NCBI GenBank assembly: GCA_021737695.1
Contig: JAIPDL010000016.1
Location: 1 to 54,305, forward strand
DNA length: 54,305 nt
Source: Desulfotignum sp.
Lineage (GTDB): Bacteria > Desulfobacterota > Desulfobacteria > Desulfobacterales > Desulfobacteraceae
Direction: 5' to 3'
Under the pieces are notes generated by a model, which was given only the letters and a program-made list of their open reading frames with translations, was not told the DNA's origin and searched no databases. The position numbers were made by a program, and so were the translations under genes. This document shows, in pieces, positions 38,135-46,811 of the stretch (the stretch's first letter is position 1; every line of letters starts with the position of its first letter).

Positions 38135-40645
38135 TTAATTGATGGTTGGGATTATTGTGCAGGTGGATCCCAAATGATCTGTTTTTTCGACATCAATTTG
38201 GATTGTCACAATTTCGTCATCTTTATATTTAGACTTGGATTTTATAGCCAGGCCAGCAGATGGAATCCCCGCGTCAGGATCATTTGAAGTCAACGTGCAG
38301 ACAGCCGTATCGCCACCACCGTAATATCCTTCTACATCAGTTGGCAGGATAAGCTTAGATGCAACTGTCGAACCAAACAGAATATTCGCCTCAACTGATG
38401 CATCGGAAACAGGTTCATCGTCTTGGTCATAGACATAAACCAGCAAATCCATATATTCGTTTCCCGAGACCTTACACGCAAACAGAGTGCAAAATACCTG
38501 GGGGGTGGCCGAAGATTCGTTTGAAACAGTCACAACAATGGATTCTTGACCATAACACCCTTCACTGTCGGTTGCCCTGACAGTAATCGTATGGGCGCCG
38601 TTTTCCACTTGAGTGGTGTCCCATTCAAATGCGAACGAACTGGAATCCAAGATGCCAACCCAGTCTTCAGCGTCAATTTTCAGCTCGATAAGGTCGATGT
38701 CCCTGCCTGTCGAGCTGGTCACTCCCTTAATGAATACAGTGCCCTCAACAGCAGTATCTCCGTCGTGTATACTGTCAGAATCAAAAGTAATAACGGGTGT
38801 CTGAGTACAGGCCGAGGAGATTGTCAGGGCCGCACTTAGATTATCACAGGCATCTTTGGCGCGCACATCATAAGACGTGTGTGTGGATGTACTGGTCCAG
38901 GTATCCGTGCTGGGATCCAGGGTCGCCAATAAGGTACCGGCCGGATCATACACCTGGTACTCGACAATGTAGTTCATTGAATCAACCACGAAATCATCTT
39001 CCGACAGGATCCAGGAAATCGTGTCAGTCGTACCGGATGTGGAAAAAATCGCGCCTGTGGGCGGTGCCGGTGCCGTGGGAGACACTGATACCTCCGTGGT
39101 GGCACCACTGGAATTGGGACAAAAATCCACGGCTTCAATACTGTAATGGTAGGTATCGCAGTCAATGGGGGTAAAATTGCTGTCTGAATATTCTGTTAAG
39201 GCGTTTGAAACGACAGTAGAATTAATCTTTGTTGATGATGCAGCTGTATCGTGCCTGGCATACGCATTATACCCATGAAGATCACAGTCCGTGTTCATGT
39301 CCCAGGAAAGGCTCACTTTTCTCTCCACCCCATTGATATTTTCCGCATTGAATCCGCTTGGAATGGCAGGGGCCTGGATATCGGTAATGGATTGTTCAGC
39401 GGATTTCGAACTGTTTCCGGCACTGTTGACCGCAGATACTGCCACGTAATAGCCACAGGCTTTAACGGCGGTAACGTCCAGTACATGGCTGGTGACATCT
39501 CCCGCATCGACACTGTACGCATAAGCCCCGGACGTGGTGCCGTAATAAACGGTATATCCGGACACTTCACACCCGGACGGGGTCGTGACTGGGTCCCAGG
39601 TAATATGAATTTGACAGGGATACGTATTGTTTAATCCGTCGAGCACCACATTGGTGGGCGCAGACGGCACAGCACAGGTGGTTCCCACCGCCACATTGGC
39701 TGTATTACGAGATTTGATTCTGGCATTGGCAGTATAAGTTCGATACCCGCTATTGCTTTGAAATTTATGATCCGCCCGGTCCGTCCGGGAAGACAGAATC
39801 ACCTCAATTTCTCCGAAACCCAGATGAATCAGCTGCATGTCTGTAATATTTTCGGCCACGATGTCTTCGATCACTGGCGTATCCACGGTCATGAATCCGA
39901 CATCATTGACCTTTCTTTTCAATACCGGATGTCCCGGATCATGATAATCGAATGACGAATCGTTATCATCATTGAAAACCGCATAACTGATCACGTAAAT
40001 CTCTCCAATGGGGATATTGGCAGCATAATTTTGTGCAACGCCCTGGTTGCTGCCGGTATCGCCCGGGTTGGTGTCAATGGTCAGAATGCTGGTACTGGGA
40101 TCGGAACCAGCAGAGATAGACTTGACAGAGGCATATTCTGAAGTGGTGCCGATATGAATCATATCACCAACATTAAATTGATTGTTTGCCTGAGTCGTGG
40201 TCAGGTTCAGTGTTATCTGATTACTCCCTGACGTGACATCTGTGGAAAGGGTCGTGGGATTATTCTCGGTAGGCATAACAGACAGGAGCGTGATCACATC
40301 CGGATCTGTTCCCGACCCTTCGGAAATTTTCGGGTTTGCATCCAGATTGACGGTGACCGGATAGGTGGGGATGAATGACGAAGGGACAAAATCGGACAAA
40401 TTATTGATCAGATCATCCCCCATGGCATGATACCCGGCCATGCGCAGATCCCGCCGGATCATGTCCATGGCGGCCCGGGCGTTTTGTTCCATTTCGATCA
40501 CCTGATCCTGGACCGTGTAGGCATGGTGCTGGCCGATAAAAAAACGATAAATAGCCGTAACCAGTATACTCGTTATCGCCAGGGCCACAAGAATCTCGAT
40601 CAAAGTAAATCCCGAAGGGGCGTTTTTCCGTCGATATTTTGGCAT
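38135..40645 (-). CDS. PilW-type minor pilin with fibronectin III-like domains
   Basis: 836 aa from ATG 40645, chosen for GGAGG 7 bases upstream (ATG 40681 overlaps the pilV stop and is also possible). The N-terminus is a prepilin: SGFTLIEILVALAITSILVT, then ARAAMDMIRRDLRMAGYHAM of PilW. Residues ~320-610 hold three fibronectin III-like domains (first ITWDPVTTPSGCEVSGYTVY, then LSWDMNTDCDLHGYNAYA), followed by an Ig-like domain with GAHTITVRATDSEG and a Cys-rich C-terminal domain. Most PilW are 250-400 aa; this one is a long-arm adhesin-like tip pilin. Confidence 0.88.
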   Translation of the reverse strand: MPKYRRKNAPSGFTLIEILVALAITSILVTAIYRFFIGQHHAYTVQDQVIEMEQNARAAMDMIRRDLRMAGYHAMGDDLINNLSDFVPSSFIPTYPVTVNLDANPKISEGSGTDPDVITLLSVMPTENNPTTLSTDVTSGSNQITLNLTTTQANNQFNVGDMIHIGTTSEYASVKSISAGSDPSTSILTIDTNPGDTGSNQGVAQNYAANIPIGEIYVISYAVFNDDNDSSFDYHDPGHPVLKRKVNDVGFMTVDTPVIEDIVAENITDMQLIHLGFGEIEVILSSRTDRADHKFQSNSGYRTYTANARIKSRNTANVAVGTTCAVPSAPTNVVLDGLNNTYPCQIHITWDPVTTPSGCEVSGYTVYYGTTSGAYAYSVDAGDVTSHVLDVTAVKACGYYVAVSAVNSAGNSSKSAEQSITDIQAPAIPSGFNAENINGVERKVSLSWDMNTDCDLHGYNAYARHDTAASSTKINSTVVSNALTEYSDSNFTPIDCDTYHYSIEAVDFCPNSSGATTEVSVSPTAPAPPTGAIFSTSGTTDTISWILSEDDFVVDSMNYIVEYQVYDPAGTLLATLDPSTDTWTSTSTHTSYDVRAKDACDNLSAALTISSACTQTPVITFDSDSIHDGDTAVEGTVFIKGVTSSTGRDIDLIELKIDAEDWVGILDSSSFAFEWDTTQVENGAHTITVRATDSEGCYGQESIVVTVSNESSATPQVFCTLFACKVSGNEYMDLLVYVYDQDDEPVSDASVEANILFGSTVASKLILPTDVEGYYGGGDTAVCTLTSNDPDAGIPSAGLAIKSKSKYKDDEIVTIQIDVEKTDHLGSTCTIIPTIN

Positions 40646-40677
40646 GTCCGGGCCTCCGATAGGCAAACGATTTTTAT

Positions 40678-41073
40678 TCATTGGGCAATAATGGTCTGCA
40701 TGGCCACTTGCCGCAGGTCGGGATCAGACCAGGAAATGATCACTTCCACAGTCTTATAATCCGGAGCTGTGCTGGTAGTCACAGTGACGCTGCGGTCAAA
40801 AATACCGGCACCTGCCACCTCTTGTGCATCCAGATCTAATTCATCAGGTAACCCGGCATTGTCAACATCAGCATACGACCCCGCATTGAGTGCATCCAGC
40901 TTGTTCTGGGCCAGATGAACGGCCGTGGTCAAATTTTTACTCATGTAATTGCTTTTGATCACCATGGTGGTCATGGCATTGACGGCCAGCAGTCCGATGG
41001 AAAAAATAACCAGGGCAAACAGCACTTCCAGCAAAGTGAAGCCGTTTTCGTTCTGAAGGGTATTTTGAGTCAT
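40678..41073 (-). CDS. PilV-type minor pilin (cluster A)
   Basis: A 131-aa prepilin: ENGFTLLEVLFALVIFSIGL with the cleavage site G/F and Glu5, then AVNAMTTMVIKSNYMSKNLT and AVHLAQNKLDALNAGSYADV. Primes pilus assembly in the minor pilin complex. Overlaps pilW at an ATGA if the upstream pilW start is used. Confidence 0.9.
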   Translation of the reverse strand: MTQNTLQNENGFTLLEVLFALVIFSIGLLAVNAMTTMVIKSNYMSKNLTTAVHLAQNKLDALNAGSYADVDNAGLPDELDLDAQEVAGAGIFDRSVTVTTSTAPDYKTVEVIISWSDPDLRQVAMQTIIAQ

Positions 41074-41083
41074 TGATCCGCCA

Positions 41084-41575
41084 TTAATTGGTTATGGGTC
41101 CTTTTTTTACCCCTCCCACACCGGAGGTTGTAATCTCAAGGGATTGACCTTTTGAATTTTGAAGCTTGATCATTGTCTGGGTCATGGTACCGGCAGGGTT
41201 TGCATCCACCGGGTTCCGGGTCAAAGATACGACATCAATATTGTCTTCCGCCAGGTGATTCACCGTTTTTTCTAAAATCCATGTGCTGGGATCTGTTGAT
41301 TCATCTTCTTTTTCAATTTCATATGCTTCTGTATTCACATCAAATTTCACTCGGTACTTCTGGTTCAATGAAACAGCCCGGCCCCGTACATAGTTGAAAT
41401 CGGTCATGACCTGCCGGGCTGCTGAATGAAGCCGGAAAGTGGGCAGGTTTGCAAGGATGTTGGGAACGGCAATACCCGCCAGAATACCGATCAGGGCGAC
41501 CACGACCATCAGTTCCACCAGAGTGAATCCACTGCTGCGGTTCGCCCGGGGATATGCGGTCTTCATTCCGGGCAT
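41084..41575 (-). CDS. FimT/GspH-type minor pilin (cluster A)
   Basis: A 163-aa pseudopilin. Prepilin motif RSSGFTLVELMVVVALIGIL, long helix to FRLHSAARQVMTDFNYVR (GspH/FimT), beta C-terminal half ending TSGVGGVKKGP. First gene of the leftward set; its upstream region is shared with the opposite set at 42070. Confidence 0.9.
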   Translation of the reverse strand: MPGMKTAYPRANRSSGFTLVELMVVVALIGILAGIAVPNILANLPTFRLHSAARQVMTDFNYVRGRAVSLNQKYRVKFDVNTEAYEIEKEDESTDPSTWILEKTVNHLAEDNIDVVSLTRNPVDANPAGTMTQTMIKLQNSKGQSLEITTSGVGGVKKGPITN

Positions 41576-41700
41576 AGGCGTTTTCTCCTTTGTCTAATTA
41601 ATAAGGATTGGGTTATGATTACAATCACCATACGAAAAAACAATACAAAAAGCAAGAATGAGGACTTGTATTATGCAGGGTATCGCGCCGTTTACCCAAA

Positions 41701-41877
41701 ATGCCAGGATTGGCAAAATGGGTAAACAGCAATTTTTTGAAAGGTTTTACAATCCAGCAGATGGCGAAGAAGCACGACTGGCCTGAATCTTTGATTCGGT
41801 CACAGGCCCTGGTAAAAGCCGATGATTTTGACCGGCTCAAGACACTTCAATGGGGAATCAGAACCTGGGATGTGTAA
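41701..41877 (+). pseudogene. Remnant ORF, 58 aa, DNA-methylase N-terminus-like
   Basis: Short ORF starting ATG 41701, reading FTIQQMAKKHDWPESLIRSQ and later DFDRLKTLQWGIRTWDV, then stop. The pattern WPE...SQAL...D..R...LQWG-RTWD recalls the segment before the catalytic domain in some large DNA methylases of Desulfobacterota; here it ends where that domain would continue. No ribosome site. A further degraded copy is at 17836-17922. The recollection is unchecked. Elsewhere in 41576-42069 I see only AT-rich promoter DNA. Confidence 0.4.
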
Positions 41878-41996
41878 AATTTCACGGAATGTGACCCCCG
41901 GTTTTGCGAAGACTGCCTGGCCGGATTCCGACCAAGCTGGTGGCATATTTAATGTATTTTTTCAGATTAACTATACCGAAACCCCTATTTAAATCA

Positions 41997-42025
41997 TTGA
42001 CATATATTACACATTGGCATTAAAT
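41997..42025 (+). promoter_or_regulatory. Sigma-70-type promoter of minor pilin cluster B
   Basis: TTGACA at 41997-42002 and TTAAAT at 42020-42025, spacer 17, about 45 bases before the first pilin ATG. No clear sigma-54 site is visible here. Confidence 0.5.
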
Positions 42026-42069
42026 TATTAAAATTTAAGATCTCGTTCATTAATTCAAGGGATCGATAT

Positions 42070-42555
42070 ATGGAAAAATCTGCGGCAAATCAAATTCGAT
42101 CCGATAATGGATTCACTTTGCTGGAATTATTGACAATTATTGCTATCATTTCAATATTGGTCACAATTGCAGTGCCCAATTATATGGAATGGGTTCATTC
42201 CTCGCGATTAAAAACTACCAGCCAGACCCTGATGACAGATCTTTCCATGAGCCGAATGCATGCAATCAAGGCCAATACTGATACGGATGGAGTGACGGTC
42301 TTGTTTTCATCTTCTGGTTATATCATTTTTATTGATTCAAATAAAAACAGCATTGTCGATTCCACTGAACAGGTGCTTAAGGAGGTAGACTTTCCTTCCG
42401 GGATATCTCTAACTGCAATTACCTTTACAGGAAATAAGGCAATATTCCATAAAACTGGTTATATGAGTGCAGGCTCAGTAACGATTTCACGTAGTGATGG
42501 TACAAGTATAAAAATTATAGTTAATGCTGTCGGACGTATCCGAATGGAAACATAG
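42070..42555 (+). CDS. FimT/GspH-type minor pilin (cluster B)
   Basis: A 161-aa pseudopilin: SDNGFTLLELLTIIAIISIL and VTIAVPNYMEWVHSSRLKTT, beta half ending VNAVGRIRM. Only loosely like the FimT at 41084-41575. The set starting here is clearly more AT-rich than the leftward one, which hints at separate origin. Confidence 0.9.
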   Translation: MEKSAANQIRSDNGFTLLELLTIIAIISILVTIAVPNYMEWVHSSRLKTTSQTLMTDLSMSRMHAIKANTDTDGVTVLFSSSGYIIFIDSNKNSIVDSTEQVLKEVDFPSGISLTAITFTGNKAIFHKTGYMSAGSVTISRSDGTSIKIIVNAVGRIRMET

Positions 42556-42571
42556 AAAAGGCTCTTCTTAA

Positions 42572-43117
42572 ATGAATTTCCAAAAAAACAATCAATTTGG
42601 TTTCTCTTTGATTGAACTGATGGTTGCTATGACAATTGCCAGCTTTCTGATGGCTGCGGTGTACAGTTTTTTTATTTCATCCAGTAAAACGGCGCTTATC
42701 CAGGAAACGTCTGTGGCAGCAATACAGAGCGTGCGGGCAGGACTTGAATTGATGGCTCAGGACATTCAAATGGCGGGATATGATCCTCTAAGTACTTCCG
42801 GCGCATCCATTGCTGTCAGTCAAACCGGGAAAATTCAGGTAACCGCAGATAGGAATGCTGACGGGATTATCAACAATTCTGATTTTGAAAGAATAACTTA
42901 CGAACTTTCATCAGGGCGATTAAAACGAACTCTATATGAAGGCACTGCCAGTGAAAGCTCACAATCATTGATCAACAATGTTACCGCTTTGACATTCGCA
43001 TATCCTGGCAGTAAAGTGACTATTGAGTTAGAAGTGTCTGAAACAGTCGGGGGCGGTGGAGCAACAATAGTACGTAATTTGGAAACCACTGTTTATTGTA
43101 GGAATCTGGACCTTTGA
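42572..43117 (+). CDS. PilW-type minor pilin, short form (cluster B)
   Basis: A 181-aa prepilin: QFGFSLIELMVAMTIASFLM (cleavage before Phe, Glu5), then SVRAGLELMAQDIQMAGYDP as in PilW, and a small beta domain with ITYELSSGRLKRTL. It has none of the fibronectin domains of the other PilW. Confidence 0.9.
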   Translation: MNFQKNNQFGFSLIELMVAMTIASFLMAAVYSFFISSSKTALIQETSVAAIQSVRAGLELMAQDIQMAGYDPLSTSGASIAVSQTGKIQVTADRNADGIINNSDFERITYELSSGRLKRTLYEGTASESSQSLINNVTALTFAYPGSKVTIELEVSETVGGGGATIVRNLETTVYCRNLDL

Positions 43118-43151
43118 ATAATCGATCACATCAGAGTTTAGGTTATATATA

Positions 43152-43538
43152 ATGAACTTTAAGGCGATTGCTCACTCAAAACTGAACAAAAAAAGCGGTT
43201 TTACGCTGATCGAAGTGCTCATTGCGATGGCGGTATTTTCCATTGGGATTCTGGCCATCACCGGGATGCAAGTCACATCCATACAGGGAAATCAATCCGC
43301 CCGATTGAGGACCGAGGCGGTTTCCTATGCCGCAAAACACATGGATACCCTCATTTCCAATGGTTATTCGGCGGCGACAGATGGATCGGCCACAGAAGGC
43401 TTGATTGATCTCGAATGGGAAATATTTCCAAATTCTCCTGTCAATGATGCCAAAACTATCGTGCTTACAGCGACATGGGATGACAAGTGGGGAGCAAAGA
43501 ATGTTACATTACGCTACATCATGTATAATCCTGATTGA
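43152..43538 (+). CDS. PilV-type minor pilin (cluster B)
   Basis: A 128-aa prepilin: KSGFTLIEVLIAMAVFSIGI, AITGMQVTSIQGNQSARLRT, then EAVSYAAKHMDTLISNGYS, the PilV pattern. 34 nt after pilW. Confidence 0.9.
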   Translation: MNFKAIAHSKLNKKSGFTLIEVLIAMAVFSIGILAITGMQVTSIQGNQSARLRTEAVSYAAKHMDTLISNGYSAATDGSATEGLIDLEWEIFPNSPVNDAKTIVLTATWDDKWGAKNVTLRYIMYNPD

Positions 43539-43660
43539 TTTTCTCGAATTCATGCTTTTTTTGTTCTTTATTGAAGGGATTGTGGGTTTCTCAAGATGTA
43601 TAAGGGTGAAATCAGGGATATCAAAAATAGAAAACCATTGAAGAATGGGCGACAGGTATC

Positions 43661-44980
43661 ATGAAAAACGATCACTGTATTGAAATATTGAAGCAACAGA
43701 AGGGCAGTGTTATGCTCTTGGCCCTGATGGTTATGTCCGCATTGAGTATTGTCGGCATAACATCTTTGAATATTTCCAACACTGAACAGCAAATTACCGG
43801 TCATGTTCAACGTCATAAAATGGCATTTTATAATGCGGATGCGGGTGTGCAATATACCCTTGCCTGTATTGAAAATGATTTAAAAAATGGCACAGCCGAT
43901 GTCCTTCCCACTGACGAGGACGAACCCGTTTCCTATGCTTATGGGATACCCAGCAATTTTTCCTTTAGTATTTCAGATATTCGATTCTCTAGTCCAGACC
44001 AATACGAGATCACCAGTATTGGAAATGCGCCACAAAATGCCGAGGTGACAATCAAGGCCACCTTTATCGAAAATGTGATAAAACCGTTCAGCTTTGCCGC
44101 ATTTGGTGATAAAAAAATGGAGGTTAAAAACAGTGGATCGACTGAAAGTTATGACAGTGATAACCCAGATCCTAAAATCAGTGACCCCAATGACCCCAAT
44201 TTTGAAAAAACCGGAAAGGCGGATATCGGATCAAATGAAAATTTGATCACCAAAACCGGGGCTCTAATAGATGGTAACGGCGTTGTCGGAAAAGATACCG
44301 CGGGAACTCAGGGGGTATATGATATCAAAAGCGGGTCTGTCTTCACCGGCACTGCCCCAAATCTGCAAGACAGAGTTGATCCAGACCCCTTGGGGGTTAC
44401 AACCGGTGGAAAGTACGATCCCACAACATACAGTTCAAGTGCCAATAACGATAACAATGATATTACATATGGTTCTATAACCAGTAAAGGTGTCACAACC
44501 CCACTTGGCACATCAATTACCACTAAAAAGGGGGACACTGTCACATTAACAGGAAAACCGGGGGGGTCGAATTTTTATTTCACCAGCGTTGAATTAAAAA
44601 ACAGCGTTGATCTTGTCATTGACACAACCTCTGGCCCTGTCAATATTTTTCTGGATGATGCCAGCGGGAGTGGGGGTACAATTTTTGATGCAAAAAACAG
44701 TTCTATTGTAAACAAAAGTGGGAAAACCACTGATTTTGCAATTTATTCCAATTCGTCTGACAATATTGTCTTGCACCATGGCAGTGAATTTACCGGCATT
44801 ATTTACGCCCCTTATGCTGAGATTGATATGAAAAACAGCTCAGATATTTATGGCGCTATCTGGGGCAGTGAACTTACCATTCGCAACAGCGGGGAACTTT
44901 TTTTTGATGAGGCATTGACAGACAAGTATGAACTGACCAACACAAATGAATTGTCCCTTGTGTCATGGGAAATTCAATGA
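43661..44980 (+). CDS. PilX-type minor pilin (cluster B)
   Basis: A 439-aa protein: QQKGSVMLLALMVMSALSIV, TEQQITGHVQRHKMAFYNAD and AGVQYTLACI at the N-terminus, then a long beta-rich region rich in Asn, Ser and Asp, ending with TGIIYAPYAEIDMKNSSDIY and GAIWGSELTI, the DUF7305-like repeat. A 122-nt gap with no gene separates it from pilV. Last gene of the rightward set. Confidence 0.88.
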   Translation: MKNDHCIEILKQQKGSVMLLALMVMSALSIVGITSLNISNTEQQITGHVQRHKMAFYNADAGVQYTLACIENDLKNGTADVLPTDEDEPVSYAYGIPSNFSFSISDIRFSSPDQYEITSIGNAPQNAEVTIKATFIENVIKPFSFAAFGDKKMEVKNSGSTESYDSDNPDPKISDPNDPNFEKTGKADIGSNENLITKTGALIDGNGVVGKDTAGTQGVYDIKSGSVFTGTAPNLQDRVDPDPLGVTTGGKYDPTTYSSSANNDNNDITYGSITSKGVTTPLGTSITTKKGDTVTLTGKPGGSNFYFTSVELKNSVDLVIDTTSGPVNIFLDDASGSGGTIFDAKNSSIVNKSGKTTDFAIYSNSSDNIVLHHGSEFTGIIYAPYAEIDMKNSSDIYGAIWGSELTIRNSGELFFDEALTDKYELTNTNELSLVSWEIQ

Positions 44981-45000
44981 TGGGTTCAAAAAGTGATGAA

Positions 45001-45552
45001 TCAATTCCACCATTCGGGTAGCGAACCATCATATAATTCCTGAACGTCCTGTTCCAACTGATTTTGTTGCACATTCAGCTGTTTTAAATGTTTCCAGGCA
45101 ACATCTTGTGCCGCCTGGTCTTTTTGCTCTTTCGCTGTATTAAAGAAATGGGTCTGATCGTCTCTTTCGGCTTTGATTTTAAAAAAAATGTTTCTTAATT
45201 GTTGTTCCTTTTCTTTAAAATCCAAATCTTCCGATTCTTTATTAATATCATTGTCTCCTTCATCCGACTTTTTGATTTCCTGATAATTTTTAGAGGAATC
45301 CACTTTTAAAGGTTCAACTTGTTTTAGTTCCTTTGGGACCGGGGATTCAGAATCAGCTATGGTGGATATCTGGGTTTTGGGAATCCCTACGATGCCGCCA
45401 CCACTGAAAAAACTAATCGTATTTCCTTCCTCCCAATATGAATTGGTAATAAACCTGCCGCCATTATTGAGTTTTATAAGGTAATTGGCCGGACTTTCTT
45501 TTGGCATTGTCAAAAACGGCAAAATCAATATTATCCATATCCACTTTTTCAT
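45001..45552 (-). CDS. Exported hypothetical protein with coiled coil
   Basis: About 183 aa from ATG 45552. A signal peptide (KKWIWIILILPFLTMPKESP), then a small beta domain NYLIKLNNGGRFITNSYWEE / GNTISFFSGGGIVGIPKTQI of the kind common in Desulfobacterota exported proteins, a charged linker, and a C-terminal coiled coil (KIKAERDDQTHFFNTAKEQK). No cofactor site. Converges with the pilX of cluster B. Confidence 0.75.
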   Translation of the reverse strand: MKKWIWIILILPFLTMPKESPANYLIKLNNGGRFITNSYWEEGNTISFFSGGGIVGIPKTQISTIADSESPVPKELKQVEPLKVDSSKNYQEIKKSDEGDNDINKESEDLDFKEKEQQLRNIFFKIKAERDDQTHFFNTAKEQKDQAAQDVAWKHLKQLNVQQNQLEQDVQELYDGSLPEWWN

Positions 45553-45710
45553 GAAACTACTCCCGGGCATAGAGTTAACTGGTTATAATTTCTTTAAAAA
45601 CACACGACAAAAAATAACAATCCAGCGAAAAAAACTACCAGTGAAAAAACAAAATATATCTAAAAATTTTCCCATGATCAAGGGTTCCCGGATATTTTGA
45701 CAAACAACGC

Positions 45711-45862
45711 TTGACATTTGCTGACAGGCAACTATAATCGGGCAATCAGCTTGAAAATGCTGACGGATTGTTTTCGCCGGTAAGGTGTAATCCCGATTCC
45801 ATGTGGGATCACACCCCAAAGCAAACAGAATTTTTTATTTTTTATTACAGGAGAGCGCCGAC
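45711..45862 (+). promoter_or_regulatory. cspA promoter and structured 5' leader
   Basis: TTGACA (45711-45716), 16-base spacer, TATAAT (45733-45738), predicted start near 45745, giving a ~118-nt leader. It contains CAGC...GCTG and a longer stem GGTGTAATCCC / GGGATCACACC (45784-45794, 45805-45815), then an AT-rich run and the AGGAGA ribosome site. Long folded leaders of this kind act as thermosensors in csp mRNAs; that is known for E. coli cspA, inferred here. Confidence 0.75.
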
Positions 45863-46066
45863 ATGGCAAATGGTATTGTAAAATGGTTTAACGACTCAAA
45901 AGGGTTTGGTTTCATCGAAGTTGAAGGCGGTGGAAAAGATGTATTTGTACACCACTCCGGCATTAATTCCAGCGGTTTCAAGTCCCTCAATGAAGGGGAC
46001 CGGGTGTCATTTGACATCGAAGAAGGTCAGAAAGGGCCTTCTGCCAAGAATGTGACGGTGCTCTAA
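45863..46066 (+). CDS. cspA: Cold-shock protein, CspA family
   Basis: 67 aa from ATG 45863 (AGGAGA upstream; an upstream in-frame ATG lies in the leader). RNP1 SKGFGFIEV and RNP2 DVFVHHSGI are intact, with [23 protein letters not shown] chaperone binding single-stranded RNA and DNA. Single gene with its own promoter and terminator. Confidence 0.96.
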   Translation: MANGIVKWFNDSKGFGFIEVEGGGKDVFVHHSGINSSGFKSLNEGDRVSFDIEEGQKGPSAKNVTVL

Positions 46067-46115
46067 AATATACCCTTTGGTGTTATTTCAGACATACCTG
46101 ACAGACTGATAAAAA

Positions 46116-46148
46116 GTTCCTGAATTTCAACGATTCAGGAACTTTTTT
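46116..46148. terminator. Bidirectional terminator of cspA and rsmG
   Basis: Stem GTTCCTGAAT / ATTCAGGAAC (46116-46125, 46133-46142) with T-runs on both sides. It overlaps the last codons of rsmG, so it serves both strands. Confidence 0.92.
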
Positions 46149-46806
46149 GTTTTACCGTCAACCGAACCAGAGATCGAGTTTCTTTGCCATCCGGCAATTC
46201 ATAGTCATCCCATTGGATAAAAAAATTTTTATCCAGGTCATCCGTGATTTCTTCCCTGGCACCCGGACTTTTCAAGGCATAGAGTAATCCTTGCTGTGCC
46301 AGCAGAGGGGCTGCCAGACCGGCCAGGCGATCGAGGCCGGCCACTCCCCGGGCCAGGATTCCCTCAAACCGTCCGACAAATCCCGGGTCATGGTGTAAAG
46401 CGTCCACCCGCCCATGGATCGCTTCAATTCCGTCGATTTTCAGCATCCGGATCACATGTTTGAGAAAATGGATTTTTTTTCGGGAGGCATCCACCAGCAC
46501 CATGTGGATGCCTGGATTGAGCAGTTTCACGGGCAATCCCGGAAATCCGCCGCCCGTGCCCATGTCCATCCATCTCCCGCTTTTGCCGCGAAAATAGGGT
46601 TGAATGGCCACGGCATCCAGAAAATGCTTGTGCGCCAGATCAGCCGGACCTTTGATGGCAGTCAGATTGACATGCTGGTTCCATTTTTCCAGCTGGACTG
46701 CATGGCAAGCCATTTGTTCCACTTGAACCGGGGTGAGGTCAAATCCCATTTGAACACTTCCCCGGCTCAAGGTATCGCAAAACACTTCCATCCAGCTGCC
46801 GGACAT
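46135..46806 (-). CDS. rsmG: 16S rRNA m7G527 methyltransferase RsmG
   Basis: 223 aa from ATG 46806 (TTG 46815 overlaps the upstream gene). SAM motif MDMGTGGGFPGLPVKLL, VDASRKKIHFLKHV, and RFEGILARGVAGLDRLAG. Methylates G527 of 16S rRNA. Not next to mnmG here. Confidence 0.95.
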   Translation of the reverse strand: MSGSWMEVFCDTLSRGSVQMGFDLTPVQVEQMACHAVQLEKWNQHVNLTAIKGPADLAHKHFLDAVAIQPYFRGKSGRWMDMGTGGGFPGLPVKLLNPGIHMVLVDASRKKIHFLKHVIRMLKIDGIEAIHGRVDALHHDPGFVGRFEGILARGVAGLDRLAGLAAPLLAQQGLLYALKSPGAREEITDDLDKNFFIQWDDYELPDGKETRSLVRLTVKQKSS

Positions 46807-46811
46807 GGGAT

